Made by a program: the position numbers and the translations under genes
NCBI RefSeq assembly: GCF_004296935.1
Contig: NZ_SCVH01000154.1
Location: forward strand, 1-64,000
Source: Reyranella sp.
GTDB lineage: Bacteria; Pseudomonadota; Alphaproteobacteria; Reyranellales; Reyranellaceae
DNA length: 64,000 bases
Direction: 5' to 3'
The notes under the pieces: model-generated
The model's input: the letters and a program-made list of their open reading frames with translations, nothing else
Databases searched by the model: none
Told to the model about the DNA's origin: nothing
In this document: positions 51,366 to 60,025 of the stretch, piece after piece
Numbering within the stretch: the stretch's first letter is position 1
Layout: every line of letters begins with the position of its first letter

Positions 51366-52524
51366 TGTCGACTTCGACCATCATGCCCGGCGTCAGCGGC
51401 TTGGGCATGTCGACCAGGTCGATTTTCACCGCCACGCGCTGGGTGATCTTGGTGAAGTTGCCCGAGGGATTGGGCGTCGGGATCAGCGCGAAACGGGCCA
51501 TGGTGGCGCTGCCGATGCGGGCGACGCGGCCGACGAACCTGTCGTCGGGATAGGCGTCGACCGAAACATGCACGCGCTGGCCGAGCTTGAGCCGGCTCAC
51601 CTGCGTCTCCTTGATGTTGGCCTCGACCCAGACCTCCTTGGGATTGTGCAGCAGCAGGATGCGCTGTCCCGCGGCGACATACTCGCCCGGCAGCACGAAG
51701 GTACGGTCGATCACCGCCGGTATCGGGCTCTTGATGGTGCGGTCCTCGACATCGACCAGCTGCTGGTGGAGCTGGGCCGCGAGGTTGGCGACCTGGTGGG
51801 TGAGCGCCTCGATCTGGGCGTCGATCACGCCCAGCCGGTCATGGCCGACGCGGGCCTCGTCGAGGCTGCCTTCGGCCTGCTCGTGTTCCGCCTGAAGCTG
51901 CAGGATCTGGATCTCGAGCTTGGTCACCGCCGCCTGCGACATCTGGAGCTGGCGCTCGTTGACCACGCGGCTGGCGAACAGCACACGGTTGCGCTCGAGT
52001 TCCAGCTTGGCGAAATCGAGATCGGCGCGCAGCGCGGCCAGCGCCTTCTCGCGCACGGTCACGTTCGAAGTGCGCGTGCGCATGGAGGCATTGGCCTGGT
52101 TCTGGTCGAGCTTGCGTTCGGCGCGCAGCCTGGCCCGCTCGACGCGGACGCCTTCGATCTGCGCGCGCAGCGCGTCGGCCTTCAGCTTGGCGATGCGGTC
52201 GTCGATGCGCACGAGCACCTGCCCCGCCTCGACCTGCATGCCCTCGCGCACCGACATGTCGACCACCCAGCCATCGCCACGGCTGGAGATCGTCACGATG
52301 TCGGCGCTCACGCGGGCGTCGTACTCGTAGACGTGGGTGAATCGCATGTAGAGTTCGCGGCCGCCATAGGCGAGCGCCATCAGCAGGACCGCGGCGATGA
52401 CGAAGCTGCGGGGCCGCAGCAGGGCGCGGCCGCGGCCGGCCGACCACTGCTGCTGGCGCGGCAGCGCGCTCGGCGGCGGCGCGGCCGGAGCGCGGGTGGC
52501 GGGTGGCTGAATGGATTGGTCCAC
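51352..52524 (-). CDS. HlyD/EmrA-type membrane-fusion protein 1
   Basis: A 390-residue periplasmic adaptor for the MFS pump. One membrane helix (SFVIAAVLLMALAYGG) comes after a Pro-rich head. The barrel-sandwich domain has DGWVVDMSVREGMQVEAGQV, followed by a long coiled-coil hairpin (ALRAQIEGVRVERARLRAER onward), and the C-terminal barrel has VWVEANIKETQVSRLKLGQR. GTG 52524 starts just after the MarR stop; the ATG 52575 reading overlaps it. It couples to the exporter gene by a 14-bp overlap. Confidence 0.87.
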   Translation of the reverse strand: MDQSIQPPATRAPAAPPPSALPRQQQWSAGRGRALLRPRSFVIAAVLLMALAYGGRELYMRFTHVYEYDARVSADIVTISSRGDGWVVDMSVREGMQVEAGQVLVRIDDRIAKLKADALRAQIEGVRVERARLRAERKLDQNQANASMRTRTSNVTVREKALAALRADLDFAKLELERNRVLFASRVVNERQLQMSQAAVTKLEIQILQLQAEHEQAEGSLDEARVGHDRLGVIDAQIEALTHQVANLAAQLHQQLVDVEDRTIKSPIPAVIDRTFVLPGEYVAAGQRILLLHNPKEVWVEANIKETQVSRLKLGQRVHVSVDAYPDDRFVGRVARIGSATMARFALIPTPNPSGNFTKITQRVAVKIDLVDMPKPLTPGMMVEVDIDVR

Positions 52525-52528
52525 GTGG

Positions 52529-53035
52529 TTACTCGGCTGCGACCAGCCGCGGCGGGACGCGGCCATCGCTCGCAAGTGGCCCAGCCAGGGGACCCGCGAG
52601 CGGCTGCAGGCGCGCCTTCACGCGGCCGAGCAGGCGGACGGAGGCGCGGATCTCGGCATCGCCGCAGTCGCGCAGCAGTTCGCGCCGCAGATCGCGGCCG
52701 ACCGCGGCGATCGAGGCCAACGCCGGCCGCGCCTTGGGCGTGAGAAAGACGCGCTTCGCCCGCCGGTCGCCGGGCTGGGCCCGCCGCACGACCCAGCCGT
52801 CGGCCTCGAGCAGGTCGAGCTGGCGCACCAGGGTCGAGCCCTTGATGCCGACCCGCAGCGCCAGCGCGTTCTGGGTCAGGCCCTCGGGATGGGCCGACAG
52901 GTTGACCAACGCCACCCAACGCGCCGTCGACAGGCCGAGCGGCTTCAGGCGGGCGTCGAGCACGTGCCGCCACAGCCGGGAAACCTCGGCCAGGGCCAGT
53001 CCCAAGCGATAGGAAGGATCGTCAGTACCTGTCAT
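52529..53035 (-). CDS. MarR-family regulator 1
   Basis: A 168-residue winged-helix repressor at the head of the leftward efflux operon. Helices STARWVALVNLSAHPEGLTQ and NALALRVGIKGSTLVRQLDL recognise DNA, and GDRRAKRVFLTPKA is the wing. Direct repeats of AAATCAT lie just upstream of its start (53040-53046 and 53054-53060) and may be autoregulatory sites. Effector is probably a pump substrate. Confidence 0.86.
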   Translation of the reverse strand: MTGTDDPSYRLGLALAEVSRLWRHVLDARLKPLGLSTARWVALVNLSAHPEGLTQNALALRVGIKGSTLVRQLDLLEADGWVVRRAQPGDRRAKRVFLTPKARPALASIAAVGRDLRRELLRDCGDAEIRASVRLLGRVKARLQPLAGPLAGPLASDGRVPPRLVAAE

Positions 53036-53039
53036 GGAA

Positions 53040-53060
53040 AAATCATAGGACTGAAATCAT
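53040..53060. promoter_or_regulatory. AAATCAT direct repeats ahead of marR 1
   Basis: AAATCAT occurs at 53040-53046 and again at 53054-53060 (14-bp period) immediately upstream of the MarR start codon. It is a candidate operator only. Confidence 0.3.
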
Positions 53061-53147
53061 TAGCACGCCAACGATCCATCCCCGCGTCCGCCGTCAGGCT
53101 GCAACGCGCGCTCTGCATGCCGAGGGGCCGTCGAGGGGGGCGGCGGC

Positions 53148-54698
53148 CTAGGCCGCCCGGGCGCGGCGGCCGATCAGCAGGATCAGCGGGATCGCGAGCG
53201 CCGAACACAAGGTGTAGAAGCCGAAGGCGTTGATGTAGCCCAGCATCGCGGCCTGGCGGTTGATCTCCTTCGACAGGCGGGCGAGCCCCTGGACCGTGTC
53301 GAAATCCCAGCCGCCGGTCACCCACGGCAGCGCCAGCGCCTTGTTGTAGGGGTTCACCAGCTCGACCATCCGGCCGTAGTTGGCGCCGGTGGCGCGCACG
53401 ATCTCGGCGACGCAGATCGAGATGAAGAAGCTCGACCCGATGTTGCGCAGCAGGTGGTAGACCGCCGTGCCCTCGGCCAGGTTGGCGGAACCGACGGTCG
53501 AGAAGGTGACCAGGGTGAGCGGCACCCAGATGACGCCGATGGCGATGCCCTGGACGAAGCTGTTGGCCATCAGCGCGGTCGCGCCGACGTTGAGGTCGAA
53601 GCTCATCAGCCACAATCCCGAGATCACCTGCAGCGAGAAGCCGCCGATCAGGCCGATGCGCGGATCCATGCGGCCGACGAAGATGGCGAGGAAAAAGCCC
53701 ATTGCCGCGCCGGCGCCGCGGGCGGCCACGATCTCGCCGATCAGCAGGTCGGGATAGCCGGCGTGCTGTTGCAGCAATGGCGGCAACAGCACCATCGGCG
53801 TGAAGTTCAGCATGCCGTAGATCAACACCAGCACGAGGCCGAGCGCATAGTTGCGGTCGAGCAGCAGGCGCAGGTTGAGGAACGGCCTTTGCGCCGTGAG
53901 GCTGTGCGCCAGGAAGACCCAGAAGGCCAGCATGGCGATGAAGGTCTCTAGCATGATCTCGGTGGAGTCGTACCAATCGAGGCGCTGGCCGCGCGACAGC
54001 ACGAGCTGGATGCCGGCGATGGTGACCGACAGCGACAGGAAGCCGGTCCAGTCGAGCGCCGTGCGGCCAACCGGCTTGTCGCGCGGCAAGGTCAGGCGCA
54101 GGCCGGCGAACGACAGGAAGCCGACCGGGACGATCATGTAGAAGGCCCAGCGCCAGCTGTAGAGCTCCGACAGCATGCCGCCGACGGTGGGGCCGATCAC
54201 CGGCCCGATCACCACCGCCATGCCGAAAATCGAAGTCACGAGTCCCTGCTGCCGCTTGGGGAAGCTGTCGAGCAGGATGGTCTGCGACAGCGGGATCACG
54301 GGCGCGCCCAGCCCGCCCTGCAGGATTCGCCAAAACACCAGCCACTCCAGCGAATCGGCGGCGCCACAGAAGAACGTGGTGACGGTGAACAGGAAGACCG
54401 ACCAGCTGATCGTCTCGCGGCGGCCGAAGCGGGCCGCCAGCCAGCCGGTCATCGGCGTCGCCACGGCGGTCGCCAGGATGTTGAAGGTCATGGCCCAGGC
54501 GATCTCATCCTGGGTAGCCGACATGGTGCCCTGCATCTGCGGCAGCAGCGTCGAGGCGATCAGCAGCGTGGTGGCATAGAGGGTCGAGCCCAATACGACG
54601 GCGACCAGAATCAGCACGCGGCGGCCCAACGAATAGGATTCACTGGGGTGGGCGGCGGCGCCGGCGGCGGTGGCGGGGGCACTTGAACTCATGGCCAT
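53148..54698 (-). CDS. DHA2-family MFS multidrug exporter (EmrB-like) 2
   Basis: A 516-residue 14-helix drug/proton antiporter. Motif A is GWLAARFGRRETISWS, and AVVIGPVIGPTVGGMLSELY is the DHA2 helix-5 signature. The gene is divergent from a second marR-hlyD pair across 43 bp that contain a 20-bp palindrome, so pump and adaptor are on opposite strands but share control. ATG 54698 or 54692 could serve. Confidence 0.9.
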   Translation of the reverse strand: MAMSSSAPATAAGAAAHPSESYSLGRRVLILVAVVLGSTLYATTLLIASTLLPQMQGTMSATQDEIAWAMTFNILATAVATPMTGWLAARFGRRETISWSVFLFTVTTFFCGAADSLEWLVFWRILQGGLGAPVIPLSQTILLDSFPKRQQGLVTSIFGMAVVIGPVIGPTVGGMLSELYSWRWAFYMIVPVGFLSFAGLRLTLPRDKPVGRTALDWTGFLSLSVTIAGIQLVLSRGQRLDWYDSTEIMLETFIAMLAFWVFLAHSLTAQRPFLNLRLLLDRNYALGLVLVLIYGMLNFTPMVLLPPLLQQHAGYPDLLIGEIVAARGAGAAMGFFLAIFVGRMDPRIGLIGGFSLQVISGLWLMSFDLNVGATALMANSFVQGIAIGVIWVPLTLVTFSTVGSANLAEGTAVYHLLRNIGSSFFISICVAEIVRATGANYGRMVELVNPYNKALALPWVTGGWDFDTVQGLARLSKEINRQAAMLGYINAFGFYTLCSALAIPLILLIGRRARAA

Positions 54699-54702
54699 GG
54701 CT

Positions 54703-54722
54703 ATTGTAGCCTAGGCAACAAT
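54703..54722. promoter_or_regulatory. MarR-type operator palindrome between divergent efflux genes
   Basis: ATTGTAGCCTAGGCAACAAT is a 20-bp palindrome with one mismatched pair, centred between the starts of the MFS gene (54698, left) and the MarR gene (54742, right). Size and location fit a MarR dimer site controlling both directions. Confidence 0.7.
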
Positions 54723-54741
54723 ATCCGACCAACGGCATTCC

Positions 54742-55278
54742 ATGGCCTTCCAAGAGGGGGCCGCCCGGGAGGGCCTTCGATTGAGTCCCGACGACGACGG
54801 CTATATCGGCTACGTGCTGTCCGACGTGGCGCGCCTGATCCGCACCGTGTTCGACCGCCGGGTGCGCAGCCTCGGCCTCACCCGCGCCCAGTGGCTGGTG
54901 CTGTCGCGGCTCTATCGTCGTCCCGGCGCCAGCCAGACCGAACTCGCCGACATGCTCGAAGTCGATCGCGCCAGCGCCGGCCGCATGATCGACCGCATGG
55001 AAAAAGGCCACTGGGTCGAGCGCCGCGGCGACGCCGGCGACCGCCGGGTGAAGCGCCTCTACCTCACGCCCGAAGCGCGGCGCGTCCATGCCCGCATGTG
55101 GGCGATCGCCGAGCGGACGGTCGACGACGCTCTGGCGCCGCTGTCGCCGCTGGAGCGCGTCCGCTTCACCGGTCTGGCGGCACGCGTGAAGGAGCGGCTG
55201 CAGTCGATGGCCGGCGCCGATGCCGGTCCGGCGCCGGACATCGCCGCCCCGCGCCAGCGCAGCGCCGCCCTGTCATGA
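54742..55278 (+). CDS. MarR-family regulator 2
   Basis: A 178-residue winged-helix repressor. Recognition region LTRAQWLVLSRLYRRPGASQ and ADMLEVDRASAGRMIDRMEK, wing DAGDRRVKRLYLTPEA. It begins 19 bp after the palindrome it probably binds, and its stop overlaps the start of the HlyD-like gene (ATGA). It probably controls both this operon and the divergent MFS gene. Confidence 0.88.
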   Translation: MAFQEGAAREGLRLSPDDDGYIGYVLSDVARLIRTVFDRRVRSLGLTRAQWLVLSRLYRRPGASQTELADMLEVDRASAGRMIDRMEKGHWVERRGDAGDRRVKRLYLTPEARRVHARMWAIAERTVDDALAPLSPLERVRFTGLAARVKERLQSMAGADAGPAPDIAAPRQRSAALS

Positions 55279-56363
55279 GCCGCCGTCCCCTGGCGCTGCC
55301 GCGCCTCCTCCTGCTGGGCGTCGTGCCGTTAGTCGCCATCGCCGGTGCCGGATACTGGTGGCTGTCGGGCGGCCGCTTCGTGGTCACCGAAAATGCCTAC
55401 GTGAAGGCGCACATCGTGCAGATCGCCCCGGAAGTGGCCGGCACCGTGCGCCGCGTGCCGGTCCTCGACCATGCCACCGTCTCGACCGGCGACACCCTGC
55501 TGACGCTGGAGACCCGCCCGTTCCGGCTGGCGCTCGACAGCGCCGAGGCCGAACTCGACACAGCGCGGGCGCATGTCGAAAGCCTGCGCGGCGCCTGGCG
55601 CGAGGTGGTGAGCGAGTTGGCCGACGCCGAAGCGCGGGCCTCCTATGCCCAGCGCCAATGGCAGCGCCAGGAGGAGCTGGCGGTGAAGGGCATCCTCTCG
55701 GCCAGCAAGCGCGACGAGGCGCAGAACGACATGCGCACCGCGGCCGACCGCGTGAGGTCGGTGAAGGAAAAGCTGCACCGCGTCCTGACGGTGCTCAACG
55801 GCAATCCCGAGCTGCCGGCCGAGGAGCATCCGCTGGTGCGCGAGAAGACCGCGGCCCGCGAGCGCGCCGCCCTCGACCTGGCGCGAACCACGGTGCGCGC
55901 CCCCGTCGACGGCGTGGTCGTGAACCTCCGCGTGCAGCGCGGCGAGCAGGTCAAGGCCTCGACGCCGCTGTTCGCCGTGGTGGCGCTCAGCCGGCCGTGG
56001 ATCGAGGCGAACTTCAAGGAAACCGAGCTGACGCATGTGCGCGTGGGCCAGCGGGCGCGCATCGTGCTCGACACCTATCCCGACTCGACCTGGGAGGCGG
56101 TGGTCGACAGCGTGAGCCCGGCGACCGGCGCCGAGTTCTCGATCCTGCCGCCGCAGAATGCCAGCGGCAACTGGGTCAAGGTCGTGCAGCGCCTGCCAGT
56201 GAAGCTGCGCGTGCTGCCGCACCAGGGCGAGCCGCCGCTGCGTGCCGGCATGACCGCGACGGTGAGCATCGACACCGGCCGCCAGCGCAGCCTGGGCGAC
56301 GTCGCACAGATCTTCAGTGGCAAGCCCGCCCAGGCCACCGATTCTACGACGCAGAAGCCCTAA
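55275..56363 (+). CDS. HlyD/EmrA-type membrane-fusion protein 2
   Basis: A 362-residue adaptor. One helix near residues 10-30 (LLLLGVVPLVAIAGAGYWWL) precedes a barrel-sandwich domain (TENAYVKAHIVQIAPEVAGT). A coiled-coil hairpin to about residue 195, the rest of that domain (TTVRAPVDGVVVNLRVQRGE) and the barrel (PWIEANFKETELTHVRVGQR) follow. Presumed partner of the divergent MFS exporter. Its last four bases overlap the convergent PanE gene. Confidence 0.88.
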   Translation: MSRRPLALPRLLLLGVVPLVAIAGAGYWWLSGGRFVVTENAYVKAHIVQIAPEVAGTVRRVPVLDHATVSTGDTLLTLETRPFRLALDSAEAELDTARAHVESLRGAWREVVSELADAEARASYAQRQWQRQEELAVKGILSASKRDEAQNDMRTAADRVRSVKEKLHRVLTVLNGNPELPAEEHPLVREKTAARERAALDLARTTVRAPVDGVVVNLRVQRGEQVKASTPLFAVVALSRPWIEANFKETELTHVRVGQRARIVLDTYPDSTWEAVVDSVSPATGAEFSILPPQNASGNWVKVVQRLPVKLRVLPHQGEPPLRAGMTATVSIDTGRQRSLGDVAQIFSGKPAQATDSTTQKP

Positions 56364-57346
56364 GCCGTATAAAGACCCTTCGACGACGCGAGGCTGACGC
56401 AAATTGACTCGATCGCATCGAGCGTCGGCGTTTCCATCTTGGCACTGCGCGCGAAGGCGAGCGGCGCCCGCACGATGGATTCGATCTCCATCGGCCGGCC
56501 GAGCTCGTAATCCTGCAGGATCGAAGGGCGATGATCGGGATAGACGCGGCTCGGGCCGTAGCGCTGCTCCGGACTGTCGTCGAGCACGACGCCATGGGCC
56601 GCCGCCACGGCCAGCGCCTCGGCGTGCGCCCGGCGGCAGAGACGGTTGATCTCGGGCGTCTTCTGGATCGTGTTGGGCTGTTGCAGGATCAAACAGACCG
56701 TCGATCCGGTGAGATTGGCCATCAGCTTGTGCCAGATGTCGTAGCGGATATCGTTGGTCGCCGGCGAGGCGATGCCGGCCGCCACCAGTGTCGCGCGCAG
56801 AGCGTCGATGCGCGGGCTCGGGCGATCGTCGGTCTCCGCCACCCAGAGCGTGTTGCGCTCCGGCGAGATGTTGTGCACCACGCCGGGCTCCATAACGTGG
56901 TTCGACGAGGTGACGACGGCGCCCACGGCCCGGTCGTAGCTCACCGCGCGCGCGAGCGCGCCGCCGGGATCGAGCCGCGACAAATCCGGTGCCGGCGGAC
57001 GCGAGGCGGCAAGGCCGTGGCCGTACCACCAGGGAATGCCGTTCTGCACGAAAGCCACCGCCGTATCCGGGAGCAGCAACGGGCCGATGTTTTCGGCCAG
57101 CACCGCCAGGCCCGACGATTTCATGGTCACCAGCACCGCGTCCTGCGGCCCGAGGTCGGCCGGCCGGTCGCTGGCGCGGACCGGCGCCACGATCCTGCGA
57201 TCGCCGCTCAGCAGCGTGAGGCCGCGGGCGCGAATGGCCTCGAGATGCGCCCCGCGCGCCACCACCGACACCTCGTTGCCGGCCGCGGCGAGGCGCGCGG
57301 CGAAGTTGCCGCCGATCGCGCCGGCTCCAAAAACACAAATCCGCAT
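56360..57346 (-). CDS. panE: Ketopantoate reductase family protein (PanE/ApbA)
   Basis: A 328-residue NADPH-dependent reductase. N-terminal Rossmann motif VFGAGAIGGNFAARL, then the family pattern AVLVTMKSSGLAVLAENIGP, and a C-terminal helical domain with the conserved Lys in YDIWHKLMANLTGSTVCLIL. It may make pantoate, or act on another 2-oxo acid; several paralogues are usual in such genomes. Last gene of the cupin-ferredoxin-PanE operon. Confidence 0.82.
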   Translation of the reverse strand: MRICVFGAGAIGGNFAARLAAAGNEVSVVARGAHLEAIRARGLTLLSGDRRIVAPVRASDRPADLGPQDAVLVTMKSSGLAVLAENIGPLLLPDTAVAFVQNGIPWWYGHGLAASRPPAPDLSRLDPGGALARAVSYDRAVGAVVTSSNHVMEPGVVHNISPERNTLWVAETDDRPSPRIDALRATLVAAGIASPATNDIRYDIWHKLMANLTGSTVCLILQQPNTIQKTPEINRLCRRAHAEALAVAAAHGVVLDDSPEQRYGPSRVYPDHRPSILQDYELGRPMEIESIVRAPLAFARSAKMETPTLDAIESICVSLASSKGLYTA

Positions 57347-57354
57347 GCGTCGCC

Positions 57355-57672
57355 CTACCGTTCGGCCCGGCTCAACCAGGCAACCGTAAGGTCGCTGCGC
57401 GGACGGGCGCGACAGGCCAGCGTCTGACCCGCCTTGATCTGCTGCGGGCTGAGGCAGGCGTCGTTGCGCGGCAACAGGGTGACCTTGCCGACGTCGAGGC
57501 GGCTGGTGCAGGTGCCGCAGTTGCCGGTGGCGCAGGCGAAGGGATAATCGATGCCGGCGGCGATGGCTGCTTCCAGCACGGTCTGGTTGGCGGCGCAGTC
57601 GATGGTCTGCCGGGTGTTGGCGATCGTCAGGCGATGAGATTTCGGGGGGCGGGACTTCGGGGTGCGGGCCAT
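57355..57672 (-). CDS. [2Fe-2S] ferredoxin (plant type)
   Basis: A 105-residue electron carrier. Cluster ligands are C-x4-C-x2-C in FACATGNCGTCTSRL and the fourth Cys in GQTLACRARPRSD. The start ATG 57672 gives a short Arg/Lys-rich head. It is eight bases from each neighbour, between a cupin dioxygenase-like gene and a PanE-like gene, so it may feed an oxygenase or reductase in that operon. Confidence 0.88.
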   Translation of the reverse strand: MARTPKSRPPKSHRLTIANTRQTIDCAANQTVLEAAIAAGIDYPFACATGNCGTCTSRLDVGKVTLLPRNDACLSPQQIKAGQTLACRARPRSDLTVAWLSRAER

Positions 57673-57680
57673 GTCAGCGC

Positions 57681-58265
57681 TCACGCCATCGCTGCGTGGC
57701 GGCGCGACGGCGTCGTACGGACCGAATTGAACTGCGGGACGTACCAAGACACCGACGGGAAGCGCACCAGGGCATAACCGTAGAGCGCGAGGCCAATCGC
57801 CGGCTTGTCGCCCACCACCAAGGTGCTGTGAATGTCGTGATCGGCCATCGCCATGCCGCTGCCGGGTTCGACCATCACCTCGCCCACCTGCTCAACCGTG
57901 GCGTAGCCGGACTTGGCGAGATTGTCGGTGCGGCGGAAGAACTTGTGGCGCTCGCGGCCGGAGATGGCGGCATTGATGCACCAGATGCCGTGATCGTGCG
58001 GGGCGGCTTCCTTGCCCGGCAGGCTGATCGTGAGATAGAGGCCGTGGCCGTCGTCGTCCTCGACCAGCAGCGGATGGTTGCGGCCCTCCGCCACCGGCAT
58101 GGCGAAGTCGGCGAGCGGAAACAGCTCCTTCCTGGCCGCTAGCGCCACCAGCTTCAGCTTGAGCGCATGCAGGGCCGAGGGCGTGATGCCTTCTTTCGCC
58201 GTGATGGCGTGAACATCCGCCAACAGTTTTGCGGCAGCGCGGTTTCGCTTGTCGGAGGCGGTCAT
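57681..58265 (-). CDS. Cupin protein of the cysteine dioxygenase superfamily
   Basis: A 194-residue predicted non-haem iron enzyme. The double-stranded beta-helix shows the His-x-His pair in EAAPHDHGIWCINAAISGRE and a third His in MAMADHDIHSTLVV, as in cysteine or 3-mercaptopropionate dioxygenases. The substrate is probably a small thiol, but family members act on varied compounds. First gene of a tight three-gene operon with ferredoxin and PanE. Confidence 0.75.
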   Translation of the reverse strand: MTASDKRNRAAAKLLADVHAITAKEGITPSALHALKLKLVALAARKELFPLADFAMPVAEGRNHPLLVEDDDGHGLYLTISLPGKEAAPHDHGIWCINAAISGRERHKFFRRTDNLAKSGYATVEQVGEVMVEPGSGMAMADHDIHSTLVVGDKPAIGLALYGYALVRFPSVSWYVPQFNSVRTTPSRRHAAMA

Positions 58266-58389
58266 GAAAGGGTTCCCCTAGCTTGAGAGAATGGTACGGG
58301 CTAGGCCTCCTCTGCGGCAAGGGGTAGACTTTCGCCAGAGGCGCAGAAGCGTCCGGGACCGACGCCAAGGATCGATGGAGGAACCCGAC

Positions 58390-59283
58390 ATGGCACGCAC
58401 TCTCGGCATCGAGCCGCTCGCCGGCACCACGTTCGGCGCCGTGGTGAAGGGCGTGAAGGTGACCGCGCTCGACGACGCCACCTGGCGCGAGCTCCATGCG
58501 GCCTGGCTGCAATACGCGCTCCTCATCTTCCCCGACCAGCATCTGAAGCGCGCCGAACAGATCGCCTTCGCCAGGCGCTTCGGGCCGCTCGAGTTCGAAA
58601 TGGCGGCGATCAGCAACGTCAAGGCCGACGGTTCGCTGCGCATCGAGGCCGACAACGACGACGTGATGAAGATCCTCAAGGGCAACATGGGCTGGCATTG
58701 CGACAGCACCTACATGCCGGTGCAGGCCAAGGGCGCGGTGTTCAGCGCCGAGGTGGTGCCGAGCATCGGCGGCCGCACCGGCTTTGCCGACATGCGCGCG
58801 GCCTGGGACGCGCTCGACGACGCGCTCAAGGCCAGGATCGAGACGCTCTCGGCCTATCACTCGCTCCATCACAGCCAGTCCAAGCTCGGCCACCAGACCA
58901 ACAAGCGCGACGGCGAATACAGCGGCTACGGCCTGCATGACGGGCCGGTGCCGCTCCGGCAACTGGTGAAGGTCCATCCCGAAACCGGCCGCAAGTCGCT
59001 GTTGATCGGTCGCCACGCCCACAACATTCCCGGCATGGACAAGGCGGACTCCGAACGACTGCTGCAGGAGCTGGTCGACTTCGCCTGCCAGCCGCCGCGC
59101 ATCTACCACCACGACTGGGCGGCCGGCGACGCGGTCGTGTGGGACAATCGCTGCCTGCTCCACCAAGCGACGCCCTGGGACATGACCCAGCCGCGCGTGA
59201 TGTGGCACAGCCGCATCGCCGGCGATCCGCGAAGCGAGGCGGCGCTCGGCGGATCCGCCGTCAGTGCGGCGGCATCGGGATGA
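58390..59283 (+). CDS. TauD/TfdA-family Fe/2-oxoglutarate dioxygenase
   Basis: A 297-residue dioxygenase. Iron ligands are His-x-Asp in GWHCDSTYMPVQ and the distal His in NRCLLHQATPWDM, and the 2-oxoglutarate Arg is in QPRVMWHSRIAG. The N-terminus has GIEPLAGTTFGAVVKGVKVT. It may oxidise a sulfonate, aryl-oxy acid or small alkylated compound. GGAGG precedes ATG 58390. Its last 23 bp overlap the end of the convergent membrane-anchored gene. Confidence 0.87.
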   Translation: MARTLGIEPLAGTTFGAVVKGVKVTALDDATWRELHAAWLQYALLIFPDQHLKRAEQIAFARRFGPLEFEMAAISNVKADGSLRIEADNDDVMKILKGNMGWHCDSTYMPVQAKGAVFSAEVVPSIGGRTGFADMRAAWDALDDALKARIETLSAYHSLHHSQSKLGHQTNKRDGEYSGYGLHDGPVPLRQLVKVHPETGRKSLLIGRHAHNIPGMDKADSERLLQELVDFACQPPRIYHHDWAAGDAVVWDNRCLLHQATPWDMTQPRVMWHSRIAGDPRSEAALGGSAVSAAASG

Positions 59284-60025
59284 AGAGCGGCGGCGCGCCG
59301 GTGCTGCCGGGTGGCCGGAGATAGACATAGAACGGCGTCCGGCGCTCGACGACATCGTCGCCCGGCTGCGCCCGTTGGCTCACCAGCAGATCGTCCTGGA
59401 TGCGGACATGCATGTAGCCCGGCATGAGCTCGGCCCAGTTGGCCACGTCGGGCGTGAACAGGACATCGTAGGCATAGTCCTTGGCCACGGCGACGACACT
59501 GGAGGCGGCGGCGTCGACCGGCCGTGAGGGCACCTGCTGCCAGACCATGCCGGACTGCACATAGACCGCCACGGGATTGAGCATGACGTAGAGCGGCCCC
59601 GCAGGGCTGGTGTTCTGGAGCGACAGCGTCATGCGGAACGATTTGCCGTCCGCTTCGGCCACGATCCGCTTCAGTTCAACATAGAGCGACCGCATCGCCG
59701 AATTCTCGAGTTGCAGCCGCGCCTGGCGCTGCTGTTTCGTGAGATGCGCCTGATAGCGGCCGACGCCCGCGTCGACGGCAAATGCCAGCATGATCGCCAC
59801 GACGACGCCCAGCACCACGGGCGACCGCCACAGACCGAGATGCCGCCCGAGCTTCGGCGACGTTGCCGCCGACGCCGCCCTCGCCTTGCGCGGCGCCTCG
59901 CGCAGTTCATCGAGCAGCTCGCGCTTCGGCTGCTGCAGAGCCGCGAGCTGGCGGCGCAGGTCGCGGATCAGTGCGTCCTTGTGCTCGGACGACAGGCTGG
60001 CCGGATCGGGCGGCTGCTCGCTCAT
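59261..60025 (-). CDS. Membrane-anchored hypothetical protein of the NosZ-like/ABC operon
   Basis: A 254-residue protein with a coiled-coil head (HKDALIRDLRRQLAALQQPK), one membrane helix near residues 68-90 (SPVVLGVVVAIMLAFAVDAG), and a periplasmic beta-rich domain (FRMTLSLQNTSPAGPLYVML). No enzyme motif is seen. ATGA overlap with the upstream ATPase gene places it in the ABC operon, perhaps as an accessory subunit. Confidence 0.7.
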   Translation of the reverse strand: MSEQPPDPASLSSEHKDALIRDLRRQLAALQQPKRELLDELREAPRKARAASAATSPKLGRHLGLWRSPVVLGVVVAIMLAFAVDAGVGRYQAHLTKQQRQARLQLENSAMRSLYVELKRIVAEADGKSFRMTLSLQNTSPAGPLYVMLNPVAVYVQSGMVWQQVPSRPVDAAASSVVAVAKDYAYDVLFTPDVANWAELMPGYMHVRIQDDLLVSQRAQPGDDVVERRTPFYVYLRPPGSTGAPPLFIPMPPH

